Shown one piece after another: positions 8,711 to 16,793 of a stretch of DNA of 45,383 bases. Source of the DNA: Corallococcus llansteffanensis (GTDB lineage Bacteria > Myxococcota > Myxococcia > Myxococcales > Myxococcaceae); contig NZ_RAWB01000011.1 in assembly GCF_003612055.1 (NCBI RefSeq), positions 1-45,383 of the forward strand. The letters are read 5' to 3'. Every line of letters starts with the position of its first letter. The first letter of the stretch is position 1. A model generated the notes under the pieces. It made no database searches. It was not told the origin of the DNA and worked only from the letters and a program-made list of their open reading frames with translations. A program made the translations under genes and the position numbers.

Positions 8711-9859
8711 TCAGGCGCCGCGCTGGAGCACTTCGTCGAAGAAGTCCAGATGCGCCCGCGCCACCACCGGCCAGGCGAAGCGGGACACCGCGCGCTCCCG
8801 GCCTCGCACCGCCCAGGATTGGCGCGCGGCAGGGCTCTCCAGCAGGTCCGCGAGCGCCGCGGTCCAGGCGCTGACGTCCGCTTCCGGAAGGACTTGCCCG
8901 CCGTCGCCCACGGTGTGGGGCACCTCTCCGGAGTCACTGGCGAGCACGGGCACTCCGCACGCGAGCCCCTCCGTGAGCATCCGACCGAACTGCTCCTTCC
9001 AGAAGGACGTCGTCTGGCTGGGCGCGCAGAGCACGTCCATGGCGTTGAGCGCGCGAGGGACCTCCGCGTGCGACACGCCGGTGACGACCCGCACGCGGTC
9101 CGCATGGCGCGAGGCCCAGGCGCGCAGCTCCGCTTCCAGCGGGCCCCCGCCGACGAAGAGGGCGCGCCAGGGCGTGCGCAGTCCGTCGAGCGCGTTCATC
9201 AAGAGGCGCAGGCCCTTCTCCGGAACGAAGCGCCCCAGGTAGCCCACCACTGGAGGCCCTTCCTCCGTCCAGCCCACGCGCTCGCGGAAGGCCCTGCCCG
9301 CGGACGGATCCGGTCGGAAGTGCTCCACGTCCACGCCCACGGGGATGAAGCGCGAGGGCCGCTGCGCATAGCCCGTCCGGGCCTGGAGCGTGTCATGCAC
9401 CGTCTGTCCCCAGGCCACCCAGCCCGCGGCGCGGCGCACGACGAAACGCTCGGCCTGGGCGAAGGGCGGGGGATAGCGCTTGGCCAGGTTCTGGAACGTG
9501 CAGAAGACGAGCGGCACGTGGCGCGGCGTCAGCAGGGCCACCTCCAGGCCGGAGAACACGTAGGGCTCCTCCCACGCATGCACCAGCTCCGCGCCCGACA
9601 GCCGTGCGCGCAGCTCGGGCCCGTAGACGAAGCCGTGCAGGGAGCGGCTGAAGAAGGTGCGCACGCCCTCGATGTGCGCGGGCTCGTCGGGTTCGCGCTG
9701 GAGCACGAGCGGGCCCAGGTCTCCGTGGAAGGAGCGTGGCGCCACGGCGGTGACGTCCCAGCGGCCCGCGCCCACGCGTGTCATCTCATTGGCCAGCCGG
9801 CGGTTGAGGGTGACGACGTAGGAGTGGGAGACGGTGACGAGCTTCCGGGGCCGGATCAT
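8711..9859 (-). CDS. GT4-family glycosyltransferase
   Basis: A 382-residue GT4 enzyme, last gene of the minus-strand wzx operon. The donor half has VVGYLGRFVPEKG, matching the GRxxxxKG hallmark. EX7E is in KEQFGRMLTEG, followed by ACGVPVLAS. The N-terminal half lacks an obvious Gly-Gly donor loop (HSYVVTLNRRLANE), which is less typical. Its ATG overlaps the stop of the upstream GT4 gene (ATGA), so it is coupled to it. A repeat-unit sugar transfer role is inferred from context. Confidence 0.88.
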   Translation of the reverse strand: MIRPRKLVTVSHSYVVTLNRRLANEMTRVGAGRWDVTAVAPRSFHGDLGPLVLQREPDEPAHIEGVRTFFSRSLHGFVYGPELRARLSGAELVHAWEEPYVFSGLEVALLTPRHVPLVFCTFQNLAKRYPPPFAQAERFVVRRAAGWVAWGQTVHDTLQARTGYAQRPSRFIPVGVDVEHFRPDPSAGRAFRERVGWTEEGPPVVGYLGRFVPEKGLRLLMNALDGLRTPWRALFVGGGPLEAELRAWASRHADRVRVVTGVSHAEVPRALNAMDVLCAPSQTTSFWKEQFGRMLTEGLACGVPVLASDSGEVPHTVGDGGQVLPEADVSAWTAALADLLESPAARQSWAVRGRERAVSRFAWPVVARAHLDFFDEVLQRGA

Positions 9860-11100
9860 GAAGGCCCTTGTGACACATGCGCGGGGACAAGCTGGCGATA
9901 CACCGCGAGGATGTTCCGCGCGTAGCGCTCGCGGGAGAAACAGCGCACGGCGGTGTGGCGGGCCGCGCGGGCCAGGGTCGTTCGCAGGGCCTCGTCCTCC
10001 AGCAGCCGCCGCAGGGCCGCCGCGAGCGTGTTCGGATCTCCAGGGGTGATGGTCAGGGCATCCTCGCCGTCCAGGAGCGCTTCGGCCGCGCCGCTGTCCT
10101 TCGCGATGACAGCGGCCCGGCCGCAGGCGAGCGCCTCCGCGATGGTGAGGCCGAAGGGCTCGCGGCGGGTGCTCGCATGGACGAAGACATCCAGCGCCCG
10201 GTAGATGCCCGCGGGTTCGGACTGGAAGGGCACCAGCCCCACGCGGCCCGTGAGGCCATGGCGCTCCACCTGCTCGCGCAGCTCCGTGGCCGTGAACTGC
10301 GAATCCGCCGTGCGGTAGAGGGGCGCGCCCACCAGATAGAAGCGCACGGGCAGGCTCGGCACCTGCCGGGTCAGCAGTGCCGCGGCCTCCAGGAAGACGT
10401 CGTGCCCCTTCCAGCGCGCATACGTGGCCACGAGCCCCACGCGCAGCGTGCCCGAAGGCGCGGGTGACAAACCGGCGAGCGCATCCAGGTGCGCACCGTC
10501 ACCGGGACCCGGGGAGAACCGCTCCACGTCCACGCCGTTGGGCACGACATGCACGGGCACGTTGCCCAGCACCGTGCGTGCGTCGTCGCCCACGGCCCGC
10601 GAGTTCGCGATGGCGGCGGACACCAGCGGACGCAGCCCCGCGAGGGCGTGACGCACGAGCGGACGCTCGCCGAGGAAGTCATGCACGTGCCACACGCGCG
10701 GAATCGCGAGGCCGGCGGTGGCCGCGCTCAACAGGTGCGTCTTGATGCCATTGGAGTGCAGCAGGTCGGGCGCCACGTCCCGCACCGCGCGCCGCAGGGC
10801 GACGCCATGGCGGGCGAGCAGGAGGGGCGTGGGGGCGACGTCCCGCGCGAAGCGCCACGCTCCGGCCAGTCCCTGGTTCCGCAGGCCGCTGTCACCGAGC
10901 GCCGACAGTCGCTCCGGGAGCGGAAGCGCCAGGGCCCCCACGCCCAGGTCCCGGGCCAGCTCCACGAGCGGTCCGTCCGTGCCGGTGATCAGGTGCAACG
11001 ACAGCATTGGATCCAACGTGCGCAGACACGCGAGCAGATCCACGAGTGCGCGCTCGGCTCCGCCCAGGATGCCCACGGGATTCAGGAAGACGATGCGCAC
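9856..11100 (-). CDS. GT4-family glycosyltransferase
   Basis: A 414-residue GT4 enzyme. The N-terminus RIVFLNPVGILGGAERAL is a classic GT4 donor-loop start. The donor half includes VGLVATYARWKG and EX7E in REPFGLTIAEA. The start is GTG at 11100; the Shine-Dalgarno match is weak, but it preserves the first beta strand exactly and no better start exists. It lies 15 bases after the upstream stop and overlaps the next gene by four bases. It is a cytoplasmic glycosyltransferase of unknown specificity. Confidence 0.9.
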   Translation of the reverse strand: MRIVFLNPVGILGGAERALVDLLACLRTLDPMLSLHLITGTDGPLVELARDLGVGALALPLPERLSALGDSGLRNQGLAGAWRFARDVAPTPLLLARHGVALRRAVRDVAPDLLHSNGIKTHLLSAATAGLAIPRVWHVHDFLGERPLVRHALAGLRPLVSAAIANSRAVGDDARTVLGNVPVHVVPNGVDVERFSPGPGDGAHLDALAGLSPAPSGTLRVGLVATYARWKGHDVFLEAAALLTRQVPSLPVRFYLVGAPLYRTADSQFTATELREQVERHGLTGRVGLVPFQSEPAGIYRALDVFVHASTRREPFGLTIAEALACGRAAVIAKDSGAAEALLDGEDALTITPGDPNTLAAALRRLLEDEALRTTLARAARHTAVRCFSRERYARNILAVYRQLVPAHVSQGPS

Positions 11101-11115
11101 GCGCGAACGATGGAA

Positions 11116-12282
11116 TCAGACCCGTCCGGGAGGGTCAAGGTGATGCAGGTACGCGTCCAGCACGGTGCGCGCGTGCGCGCTCCAGGTGAAGCGTGCGGCC
11201 CGGGCGCGTCGTGTCTCTGGCGACGGCACGGGCCCCCGTCCCGCGAGCAGCGCGTCCACCGCATCCGCCCACGCCGCCACGTCTCCCACGGGGCAGTACG
11301 TACAGGCGTCGGCGCCCACTTCGCGCAGGACGGGCAGGTCGCTGGCCACCACCGGGATGCCACACGCCAGCGCTTCGATGACGGGCAGTCCGAAGCCCTC
11401 CGCCTCGCTGGGCACCAGCACCGCGCTCGCGCGCCTGTACAGGCCCGCGAGCGTGGCCCGCTCCTGTCGGGGCGGCCGCAGCAACGCGTCCTTCAAGCCG
11501 AGCCGCGCCACCTGCGCCCGCTGGGCCGCGTCCAGGTCGCCGCCCTGTTGCACCAGCATCAGGTCCGGGTGCCGCGCTCGCAGCGCCGCGAAGGTTTCGA
11601 AGAGCACGTCCAGGCGCTTGCGGCGGATGGCGCTGCCCACGTGCAGCAGGTACGGCCGTCCGTGAAGCGGCGCGAGCACGGCGTCACTGGCATCTCCGGG
11701 GACGGGGCCGGACCGGTACTCCGGCGACACGCCATAGGGTGCCCACACCAGCCGTTCGGGAGGCACCACGCCGTGCGTGAGCAGTTCCTCCCGCACCTGC
11801 CGCGTGCTGTGGAAGACGAGGGCCGCGCGCTCCAGTCCCTTGAGCGTGGCGCGCGCCATCCAGCGGAACCACGACGGCCTCGGTTCACGGTGGGGTTCCA
11901 GGACGCAGCGGAACGCATCCAGGTCGTGGCAGTAGACGCCAGTGCGGTCCGCCGGCAGCGTGTGGACGAGCTGCGCGTAGGTGTGATCCACGACGTGGAA
12001 GGCCTCGTGGTCCCAGCGCTCCCGCAGCAGGCGCGCCGGATAGAGGCCGAAGCGGGTGAGCAGCCGGTCCGCGTTGAAGGCCGCCTTGCGGCTTCCCAGC
12101 CGGGGCAGGCCGCGCACGGCGCGCGGAATCGGAGGCCTCACGCGTGTGACGGAAACCTCGGAAGGAAGCGCTTCCAGGCCCTCCACGAGCGCCTCGCCCA
12201 CCAGGTCCATGCTGGGCCAGCCCTCCTCGCGCGGATCCATCAGGACCTTCAATCGAGGAGGGGACGCACGCGGGGCCCTCAC
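11116..12282 (-). CDS. GT4-family glycosyltransferase
   Basis: A 388-residue GT4 enzyme. The donor half shows YLLHVGSAIRRKR, a late YRRASAVLVPSEAEGFG, EX7E in EGFGLPVIEA, and ACGIPVVAS. This pattern matches mannosyltransferase-like GT4 proteins. The GTG at 12282 is chosen because it overlaps the upstream stop as GTGA, the coupling used throughout this operon. The open frame runs 68 codons further upstream, but that part lies inside the previous gene and is Arg/Pro/Gly-rich shadow. Specificity is unknown. Confidence 0.88.
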   Translation of the reverse strand: MRAPRASPPRLKVLMDPREEGWPSMDLVGEALVEGLEALPSEVSVTRVRPPIPRAVRGLPRLGSRKAAFNADRLLTRFGLYPARLLRERWDHEAFHVVDHTYAQLVHTLPADRTGVYCHDLDAFRCVLEPHREPRPSWFRWMARATLKGLERAALVFHSTRQVREELLTHGVVPPERLVWAPYGVSPEYRSGPVPGDASDAVLAPLHGRPYLLHVGSAIRRKRLDVLFETFAALRARHPDLMLVQQGGDLDAAQRAQVARLGLKDALLRPPRQERATLAGLYRRASAVLVPSEAEGFGLPVIEALACGIPVVASDLPVLREVGADACTYCPVGDVAAWADAVDALLAGRGPVPSPETRRARAARFTWSAHARTVLDAYLHHLDPPGRV

Positions 12283-13448
12283 GCGCTGCCTCCTGCTTCG
12301 CCCGGGTCGCGGCGCAGCAGGTGCGCCACGGTGTGCTCCAGCGCGAAGTGCTCGCGATAGACGCGGGCCGCGCGCTCGCCCAGGGCCCGGCGGCCTTCCT
12401 CGTGTCGCAACAGGTCCTCGGCGAGCGCCAGCAACGCGGCTGGCGAGTCCCCGTCCGCGAGTGCCACCGGTCGCAGCTCGCGCCACAGCGGTTCGCTCAG
12501 GTGACCGGTGTTGGTGACCATGGGGAGGCCCAGGCCCAGGCCCGCCATCGCGCTGCTGCGTCGGGCACTGACCCCATCGGGGTAGGGCTGCACCAACAGC
12601 TCGGCCGCGCGCAGGTGTGCGGCCACGGCCTCCGGTGACAGCCCGTCCCTCGCATGGACGCGACTTGCAAGGGTCGGATGTCTTCGCGTCAGCGCCTCGT
12701 GAAAAGCACTGCTACCCCGGCCCAACAGCAACGCCTGTCGTCGCTCGTCCCGCTGCAACAGGGGAACGAGCACCGCTTCCAGGGGCCCCGCGATGGCCGC
12801 GCCGTAGGTGCCGAAGTGCGCCACGCAGGGGCCACCGCCCAGCGCTTCGCGTACGGCACGCACGTCTTCGGCCGGAGCATCGAGGGGCAGGGGACTGGGG
12901 ATGGGACACCACCGGGCCCGGGTGCGCAGCGGCTCGGGAAGGTACTCCGCCCAGGCGGGGATGGAGACGTAGGCGCGATCCACGCCGTGGGCCAGCGTGC
13001 GTAGCATGACGCGCGTGACGCCCGCGAGGACCTGGTGACGCCAGGGCGCACCCGGGCTCCACGGGTACACCGCTTCGTGGAGGAACAGCTCGCGCTCGTC
13101 CTGCCGCCTCGCGGCGAACCACGCGCAGAAGGGCACGTTCATCGCCTTCCAGCCGAACGCATGGGGCACGTACAGGAGCAGCAGCCTCCGGGGGCCCTGC
13201 AACGCGTCCAGCTCGCGCGTCAGGCGCACGAGGCCCGGCGGCGTGAAGAGGCCGGGCCACCGATGCACGATGACGTCCTGGTCGACAGACACTCCCTCGG
13301 CGCCAGGGGTCCACACCCGCACCGTCTCCCCCGCCTTCGCCAGCGCGCGCGCGACGCTCCGGGTGTGGTCGGAGACGCCGCCAGGGGCCGGCGGATACTC
13401 CCCGGTCAGCAGGTGCCAGGTGGGGGCGACTGGCGCCGGATGGCTCAC
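12279..13448 (-). CDS. GT4-like glycosyltransferase lacking the EX7E glutamates
   Basis: A 389-residue GT-B-like protein. The N-terminus HLLTGEYPPAPGGVSDHTR carries the Gly-Gly donor loop, and mid-protein HFGTYGAAI marks the donor domain. The place where EX7E should be reads YPDGVSARRSSAMAG (residues about 289-303), so the first Glu is Asp291 and the second is Ser299. I recall this DGVSxRRxSxMA pattern as a recurrent subgroup rather than a random mutation, so activity is still likely. The GTG start overlaps the wzx stop (GTGA). It is the second cistron of the wzx operon. Confidence 0.82.
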   Translation of the reverse strand: MSHPAPVAPTWHLLTGEYPPAPGGVSDHTRSVARALAKAGETVRVWTPGAEGVSVDQDVIVHRWPGLFTPPGLVRLTRELDALQGPRRLLLLYVPHAFGWKAMNVPFCAWFAARRQDERELFLHEAVYPWSPGAPWRHQVLAGVTRVMLRTLAHGVDRAYVSIPAWAEYLPEPLRTRARWCPIPSPLPLDAPAEDVRAVREALGGGPCVAHFGTYGAAIAGPLEAVLVPLLQRDERRQALLLGRGSSAFHEALTRRHPTLASRVHARDGLSPEAVAAHLRAAELLVQPYPDGVSARRSSAMAGLGLGLPMVTNTGHLSEPLWRELRPVALADGDSPAALLALAEDLLRHEEGRRALGERAARVYREHFALEHTVAHLLRRDPGEAGGSA

Positions 13449-14947
13449 GGGGGCGCCCGCCGGGCGCGGACGTGCTGGACGATGGCGCGCAGCTCGCCCA
13501 GCAGGGACAGGCCCCTCCGCGTGGCTTCACGCGCGAGCACCAGCGCGGTCAGCAGCCCCGCCGCCACCAAGGCCTGGACGAGCAGCCCGCCCTGTCCCGT
13601 CGCGAGGCGGGAGAGCCCCAACGCGAGCGCGAGCAGCGCACCCACCGTGAGGAAGGGCTCCATCACCTCGAACTCCAGGCGGGACAGCTCCGGGGCGCGG
13701 CGGGCCACCAGCCTCGCGGTCAGCCACAGCTCGGTCAGCGTGATGGCCGTCGCGCTGACCCCGACGCCGACGATGCCCCACTGCATCACCGCGAGCGTTC
13801 CCAACCCGAAGCGCAGGAGGCTGGAGAGGGTGGCGACGTACATCCGTTCGCGTGCGTGGCCACTGGCGTGCTGCTGGGAGAACAGCAGGCCCTGCACCGC
13901 CTGCATCGAGGCCTCGATGGTGAACCACTGGACCAGCGTGGACGCGAGGCTCCAGCGCGCGCCGAACACCACCGGGATGAACGGTGGCAGCGCGATGACC
14001 CCGAAGGGGATGACCAGGCACAGCAGCGCGCTGATGCGGCGGATGGAGGTGCGCAGGTAGTCCGCCAGCGCCGTCGAGTCCGCCTGCAAGCGGCTGTAGG
14101 CCGGGTAGGCGACGCGAGTGAGCACGCTGCTCAGCGCGAGCGGCACGGAGGCCAGGGCGGTGGCCCAGTTCACGAGGCCCACCGCGTCCTTGCCCTCCAT
14201 GCGCCCCACGACGAGGGGAATCCAACCGTTGAGGACCGCGGGGATGAGGCCGGTGAGCTGGAACCAGATGCCGAAGCCCAACAGGCGCTTCACGATGGTC
14301 CACCGGACCTTGCCGCGCGGACGCCAGCCGGCCGCGGACCAGAGCATCAGCATGCCCAGGCCGCCGCGCACCAGCCCGCCGCCGATGAGCGCCCACGCGC
14401 CCAGCCCCAGCCACGCCAGCAGGATGGTGCTCGCCGTCTGCGCAACGCCCTCGATGAGTTCGATGCGCGCGAGGGCGGGGAAGTGGAGCTGGCGCTCCAG
14501 CACCATGATGGGGATGACGCGCAGCGAGTGGAAGAACAGCCCCAGCGCCATCACGCTCACCATCGCGGTGCCAGAGGGCCCCAGCTCGTAGGAGCGCGAC
14601 AGCAGCGGCGCGAGCACCAGGAGGATGCCCACGACGCAGACGGTGAACGCCTGGTGGCTCCAGAACGAGGTGCTGATCTCATCCTGGGTGGGTTCGTGCT
14701 GCTGGCGCACCAGCGCCGCGCTCAACCCCAGGTCGCCCAGGAAGGCACCCATCGCGGCGGTGAAGGCCACGATGGCGAACGCGCCGTAGTCCCCGGGGAA
14801 CAGCAGGTGCGACAGGGCGAGCGAGCTCACCACGCGCAGGCCCAGGGAGCCGAGCGTCCGGAGGCCCAGGGCGATGATGGAGCGTTGGGCGCGGACCTTC
14901 ACGTCCGAGGTGCCAAGCTCCGGTGCGGAGGTGGAGGGACTGCTCAT
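13445..14947 (-). CDS. wzx: Wzx-type repeat-unit flippase (MOP/PST superfamily)
   Basis: A 500-residue polytopic inner-membrane protein with about 12-14 hydrophobic helices and the PST-family start RTLGSLGLRVVSSLALSHLL. FPGDYGAFAIVAFTAA and LGLSAALVRQQ follow, both typical of Wzx/MviN-like polysaccharide transporters. It would flip the finished lipid-linked unit to the periplasm. The ATG at 14947 is picked because the upstream extension of the frame is antisense to the ROK gene; no strong ribosome site precedes it. It leads a five-gene minus-strand operon. Possibly equivalent to M. xanthus WzxB, by recall. Confidence 0.9.
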   Translation of the reverse strand: MSSPSTSAPELGTSDVKVRAQRSIIALGLRTLGSLGLRVVSSLALSHLLFPGDYGAFAIVAFTAAMGAFLGDLGLSAALVRQQHEPTQDEISTSFWSHQAFTVCVVGILLVLAPLLSRSYELGPSGTAMVSVMALGLFFHSLRVIPIMVLERQLHFPALARIELIEGVAQTASTILLAWLGLGAWALIGGGLVRGGLGMLMLWSAAGWRPRGKVRWTIVKRLLGFGIWFQLTGLIPAVLNGWIPLVVGRMEGKDAVGLVNWATALASVPLALSSVLTRVAYPAYSRLQADSTALADYLRTSIRRISALLCLVIPFGVIALPPFIPVVFGARWSLASTLVQWFTIEASMQAVQGLLFSQQHASGHARERMYVATLSSLLRFGLGTLAVMQWGIVGVGVSATAITLTELWLTARLVARRAPELSRLEFEVMEPFLTVGALLALALGLSRLATGQGGLLVQALVAAGLLTALVLAREATRRGLSLLGELRAIVQHVRARRAPP

Positions 14948-15122
14948 GGAAGAAGCCTGAGCGTATATGCGTCCCCGCGCCCGGCGAACAGGGCCTGTCT
15001 GGAGCCCCGGGGGGCGGACGGGCAGCCACGGGTGTGCTCGGTGAGGTGGCGCTGGAGGACGGCAACGCTGCGCAGATTGAACGCGCGCGGGGAGTGGTGC
15101 CGCGAACCCACGGGGGCGGGAC
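14948..15122. other. Divergent intergenic region between wzx and ROK kinase
   Basis: These 175 bases should hold promoters for the wzx operon and the ROK kinase. A short AT-rich GTATATG sits at 14963-14969, close to the wzx start and perhaps too near to be its -10. A GGGGGCGGG ribosome site precedes the ROK ATG. Nothing else is recognisable. Confidence 0.4.
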
Positions 15123-16148
15123 ATGGCTGAGGCTTCAGCGAAGAACGGGCACGGGGCGGCGAAAGGGACTTCGAATGGCCGGGCCCGCATCTGGGGAGGC
15201 ATCGACCTGGGAGGAACCAAGATTGAAGCGGTCATCGTGGACGCGCGTGGCGAGGTGCTGGGCCGGGCCCGCCACGTGACGCCCGTGAAGGGCGGTCCGG
15301 GCGAGGTGGTGAAGGAGCTGTACGGCGCGCTGGGGGACGCGGCGCAGACGGCCGGTGTCGAGCCCACGAAGCTCGCGGGCGTGGGCGTGGGCGCGCCGGG
15401 GTCGGTGGATGCGAACAGCGGCACGCTCGCGCACACGAGCAACGTGGCGGGGGGCTGGGAGGCGCCGTATCCGCTCGCGTCGGCCCTGGGCGACCTCGTG
15501 GGCGGCAAGGTGGTGATGGGCAACGACGTGCAGGTGGCGGTCGCGGCCGAGTACAAGCTGGGCGCGGGCCGCAACTACCGCTCCGTGCTGGGCGTGTGGT
15601 GGGGCACGGGCGTCGGCGGAGGGCTGGTGCTGAACGGCGTGCCGTGGCGCGGGCAGGGCGCCGCCGGAGAAATCGGGCACATGGTGGTGAAGGCCAACGG
15701 TGCGCGCTGTGGCTGTGGCCGGCGCGGCTGCCTGGAGGCCTACGCGGGCCGGGCGGCCATGGAGCGCAAGGCGCGTGCAGCGGTGAAGCAGGGGGAGAAG
15801 ACGATCCTCTTCGACATCATGCACGACAAGAAGCGCACGCGGCTGGCGAGCGGCGTGTGGGCGCGGGCGCTGAAGGAGAAGGATCCACTCGCGACGCGGC
15901 TCATCGACCGCGCGATGGAGATGATGAGCGTCGCGATCGCCTCCGTCATCAACCTGCTGGACCTGGAGGCGGTCGTCATCGGCGGGGGGCTGGGGTCGCG
16001 GCTGGGCATGCCGTACGTGGAGCGCATCTCCGATGCCATGCACCCGCACCTGTTCAGCACGGAGCGCAATCCCGCGATGCACGTGGCGGAGCTGGGCGAC
16101 CTGTCCGGCGCCATCGGCGCGGCGCTGCTCGCGGGCCCGCAGATGTGA
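15123..16148 (+). CDS. ROK-family sugar kinase (glucokinase-like)
   Basis: A 341-residue cytoplasmic ROK protein. The ATP-phosphate loop GIDLGGTKIE is near residues 26-35, and the second phosphate region WGTGVGGG is near 160. A zinc motif (CGCGRRGCLEAY) follows a conserved GEIGH, all typical of ROK glucokinases and N-acetylhexosamine kinases. There is no N-terminal helix-turn-helix, so it is a kinase rather than a ROK repressor. About 22 extra residues precede the ATP loop. It diverges from wzx and could prime sugar precursors for the polymer, though it may be central glucokinase. Substrate is not resolvable. Confidence 0.9.
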   Translation: MAEASAKNGHGAAKGTSNGRARIWGGIDLGGTKIEAVIVDARGEVLGRARHVTPVKGGPGEVVKELYGALGDAAQTAGVEPTKLAGVGVGAPGSVDANSGTLAHTSNVAGGWEAPYPLASALGDLVGGKVVMGNDVQVAVAAEYKLGAGRNYRSVLGVWWGTGVGGGLVLNGVPWRGQGAAGEIGHMVVKANGARCGCGRRGCLEAYAGRAAMERKARAAVKQGEKTILFDIMHDKKRTRLASGVWARALKEKDPLATRLIDRAMEMMSVAIASVINLLDLEAVVIGGGLGSRLGMPYVERISDAMHPHLFSTERNPAMHVAELGDLSGAIGAALLAGPQM

Positions 16149-16343
16149 GGCGGAGGGCTGCTGCCGGTCCATCACTCAATTGATTGCCATTGGGTGCAGA
16201 AGCCTTGGCATGACCGGATTGACTTGGTGTTGAGGATCTGTCATTCCCCCCCTTCTTCTTGTAATGGCGATAGATGAAGCGAGGACCTGGCCTGAGGTGG
16301 TCAGCCCCTTCTCACGCCAGGTCATCCGGTTGAGGGGTAGGAA
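16149..16343. other. Intergenic region upstream of the RHS module
   Basis: This gap between the ROK kinase and the first gene of the RHS module is visibly less GC-rich than its flanks. A TTGACT hexamer at 16219-16224 could be a -35 element, but no good -10 follows at 16-18 bases. The next gene is preceded by GAGGGGTAGGAA, a fair ribosome site. I see no gene or strong terminator here. Confidence 0.4.
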
Positions 16344-16730
16344 ATGTTTGGTAGGGCGTTGTTGTCGCAGCGCGGCTTGCTGTTGGGGTTGTGTTCTTCA
16401 CTCCACGTCGGATGCAGCTCTCCTGACGAGAAGAGTCGAGAGCCAGCTGTCGTGGCCCAGGTCGCTCCGGTGGCCGTGGTAGGGGAGTGGCGCCCCTCTC
16501 CGTCAGCGGAGCCCGCCAGCAAATCCCTGGGGGAGGACTGCGGTTCGCATGGTGCCTCGGAATGTGTGACAGGGCTTTGCGTCCACGCCCGTGCACAGCG
16601 AGGAGCAGGCTATGTCTGCAGTCAACGCTGTGAGGGTGCCTCGGACTGCCCCTCCCCTTGGCGTTGCATCAGCGTCGTGCCAGGCGCGAAAGAGGCCGTG
16701 TGCCTGCCGCCTGTTGCGACCGACCCGTAG
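16344..16730 (+). CDS. Cys-rich probable lipoprotein upstream of rhs
   Basis: A 128-residue protein. It has a hydrophobic leader (LLLGLCSSLHVGC) ending at Cys24, a rather poor lipobox because of His at -3. After a Pro/Ala/Ser-rich linker comes a domain of about 60 residues with eight cysteines in a CxnECxnLCxnVCxxRCxnDCxnRCxnVC pattern, which fits four disulfides in the periplasm or outside. I recognise no named family; similar knots are common in myxobacterial surface proteins. It lies 63 bases before rhs on the same strand and is probably co-transcribed. A role in surface display or folding of the RHS protein is inference only. Confidence 0.72.
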   Translation: MFGRALLSQRGLLLGLCSSLHVGCSSPDEKSREPAVVAQVAPVAVVGEWRPSPSAEPASKSLGEDCGSHGASECVTGLCVHARAQRGAGYVCSQRCEGASDCPSPWRCISVVPGAKEAVCLPPVATDP

Positions 16731-16793
16731 AACCCATCCATTCATGTTGATGACGTTGCTGGAAATCCGGTCTTTCTAGAGGGAACGACGTTG

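Noticed and set aside
12283-12486. A possible 68-residue N-terminal extension of the GT4 gene at 11116-12282
   Set aside because: It lies entirely inside the upstream GT4-like gene, is Arg/Pro/Gly-rich, and the GTGA overlap at 12282 gives a better start.
14948-15574. A 209-residue extension of wzx
   Set aside because: It is antisense to the ROK kinase and lacks membrane segments.
15123-16148. ROK protein considered as a transcriptional repressor
   Set aside because: No N-terminal helix-turn-helix; the kinase phosphate loop begins near residue 26.
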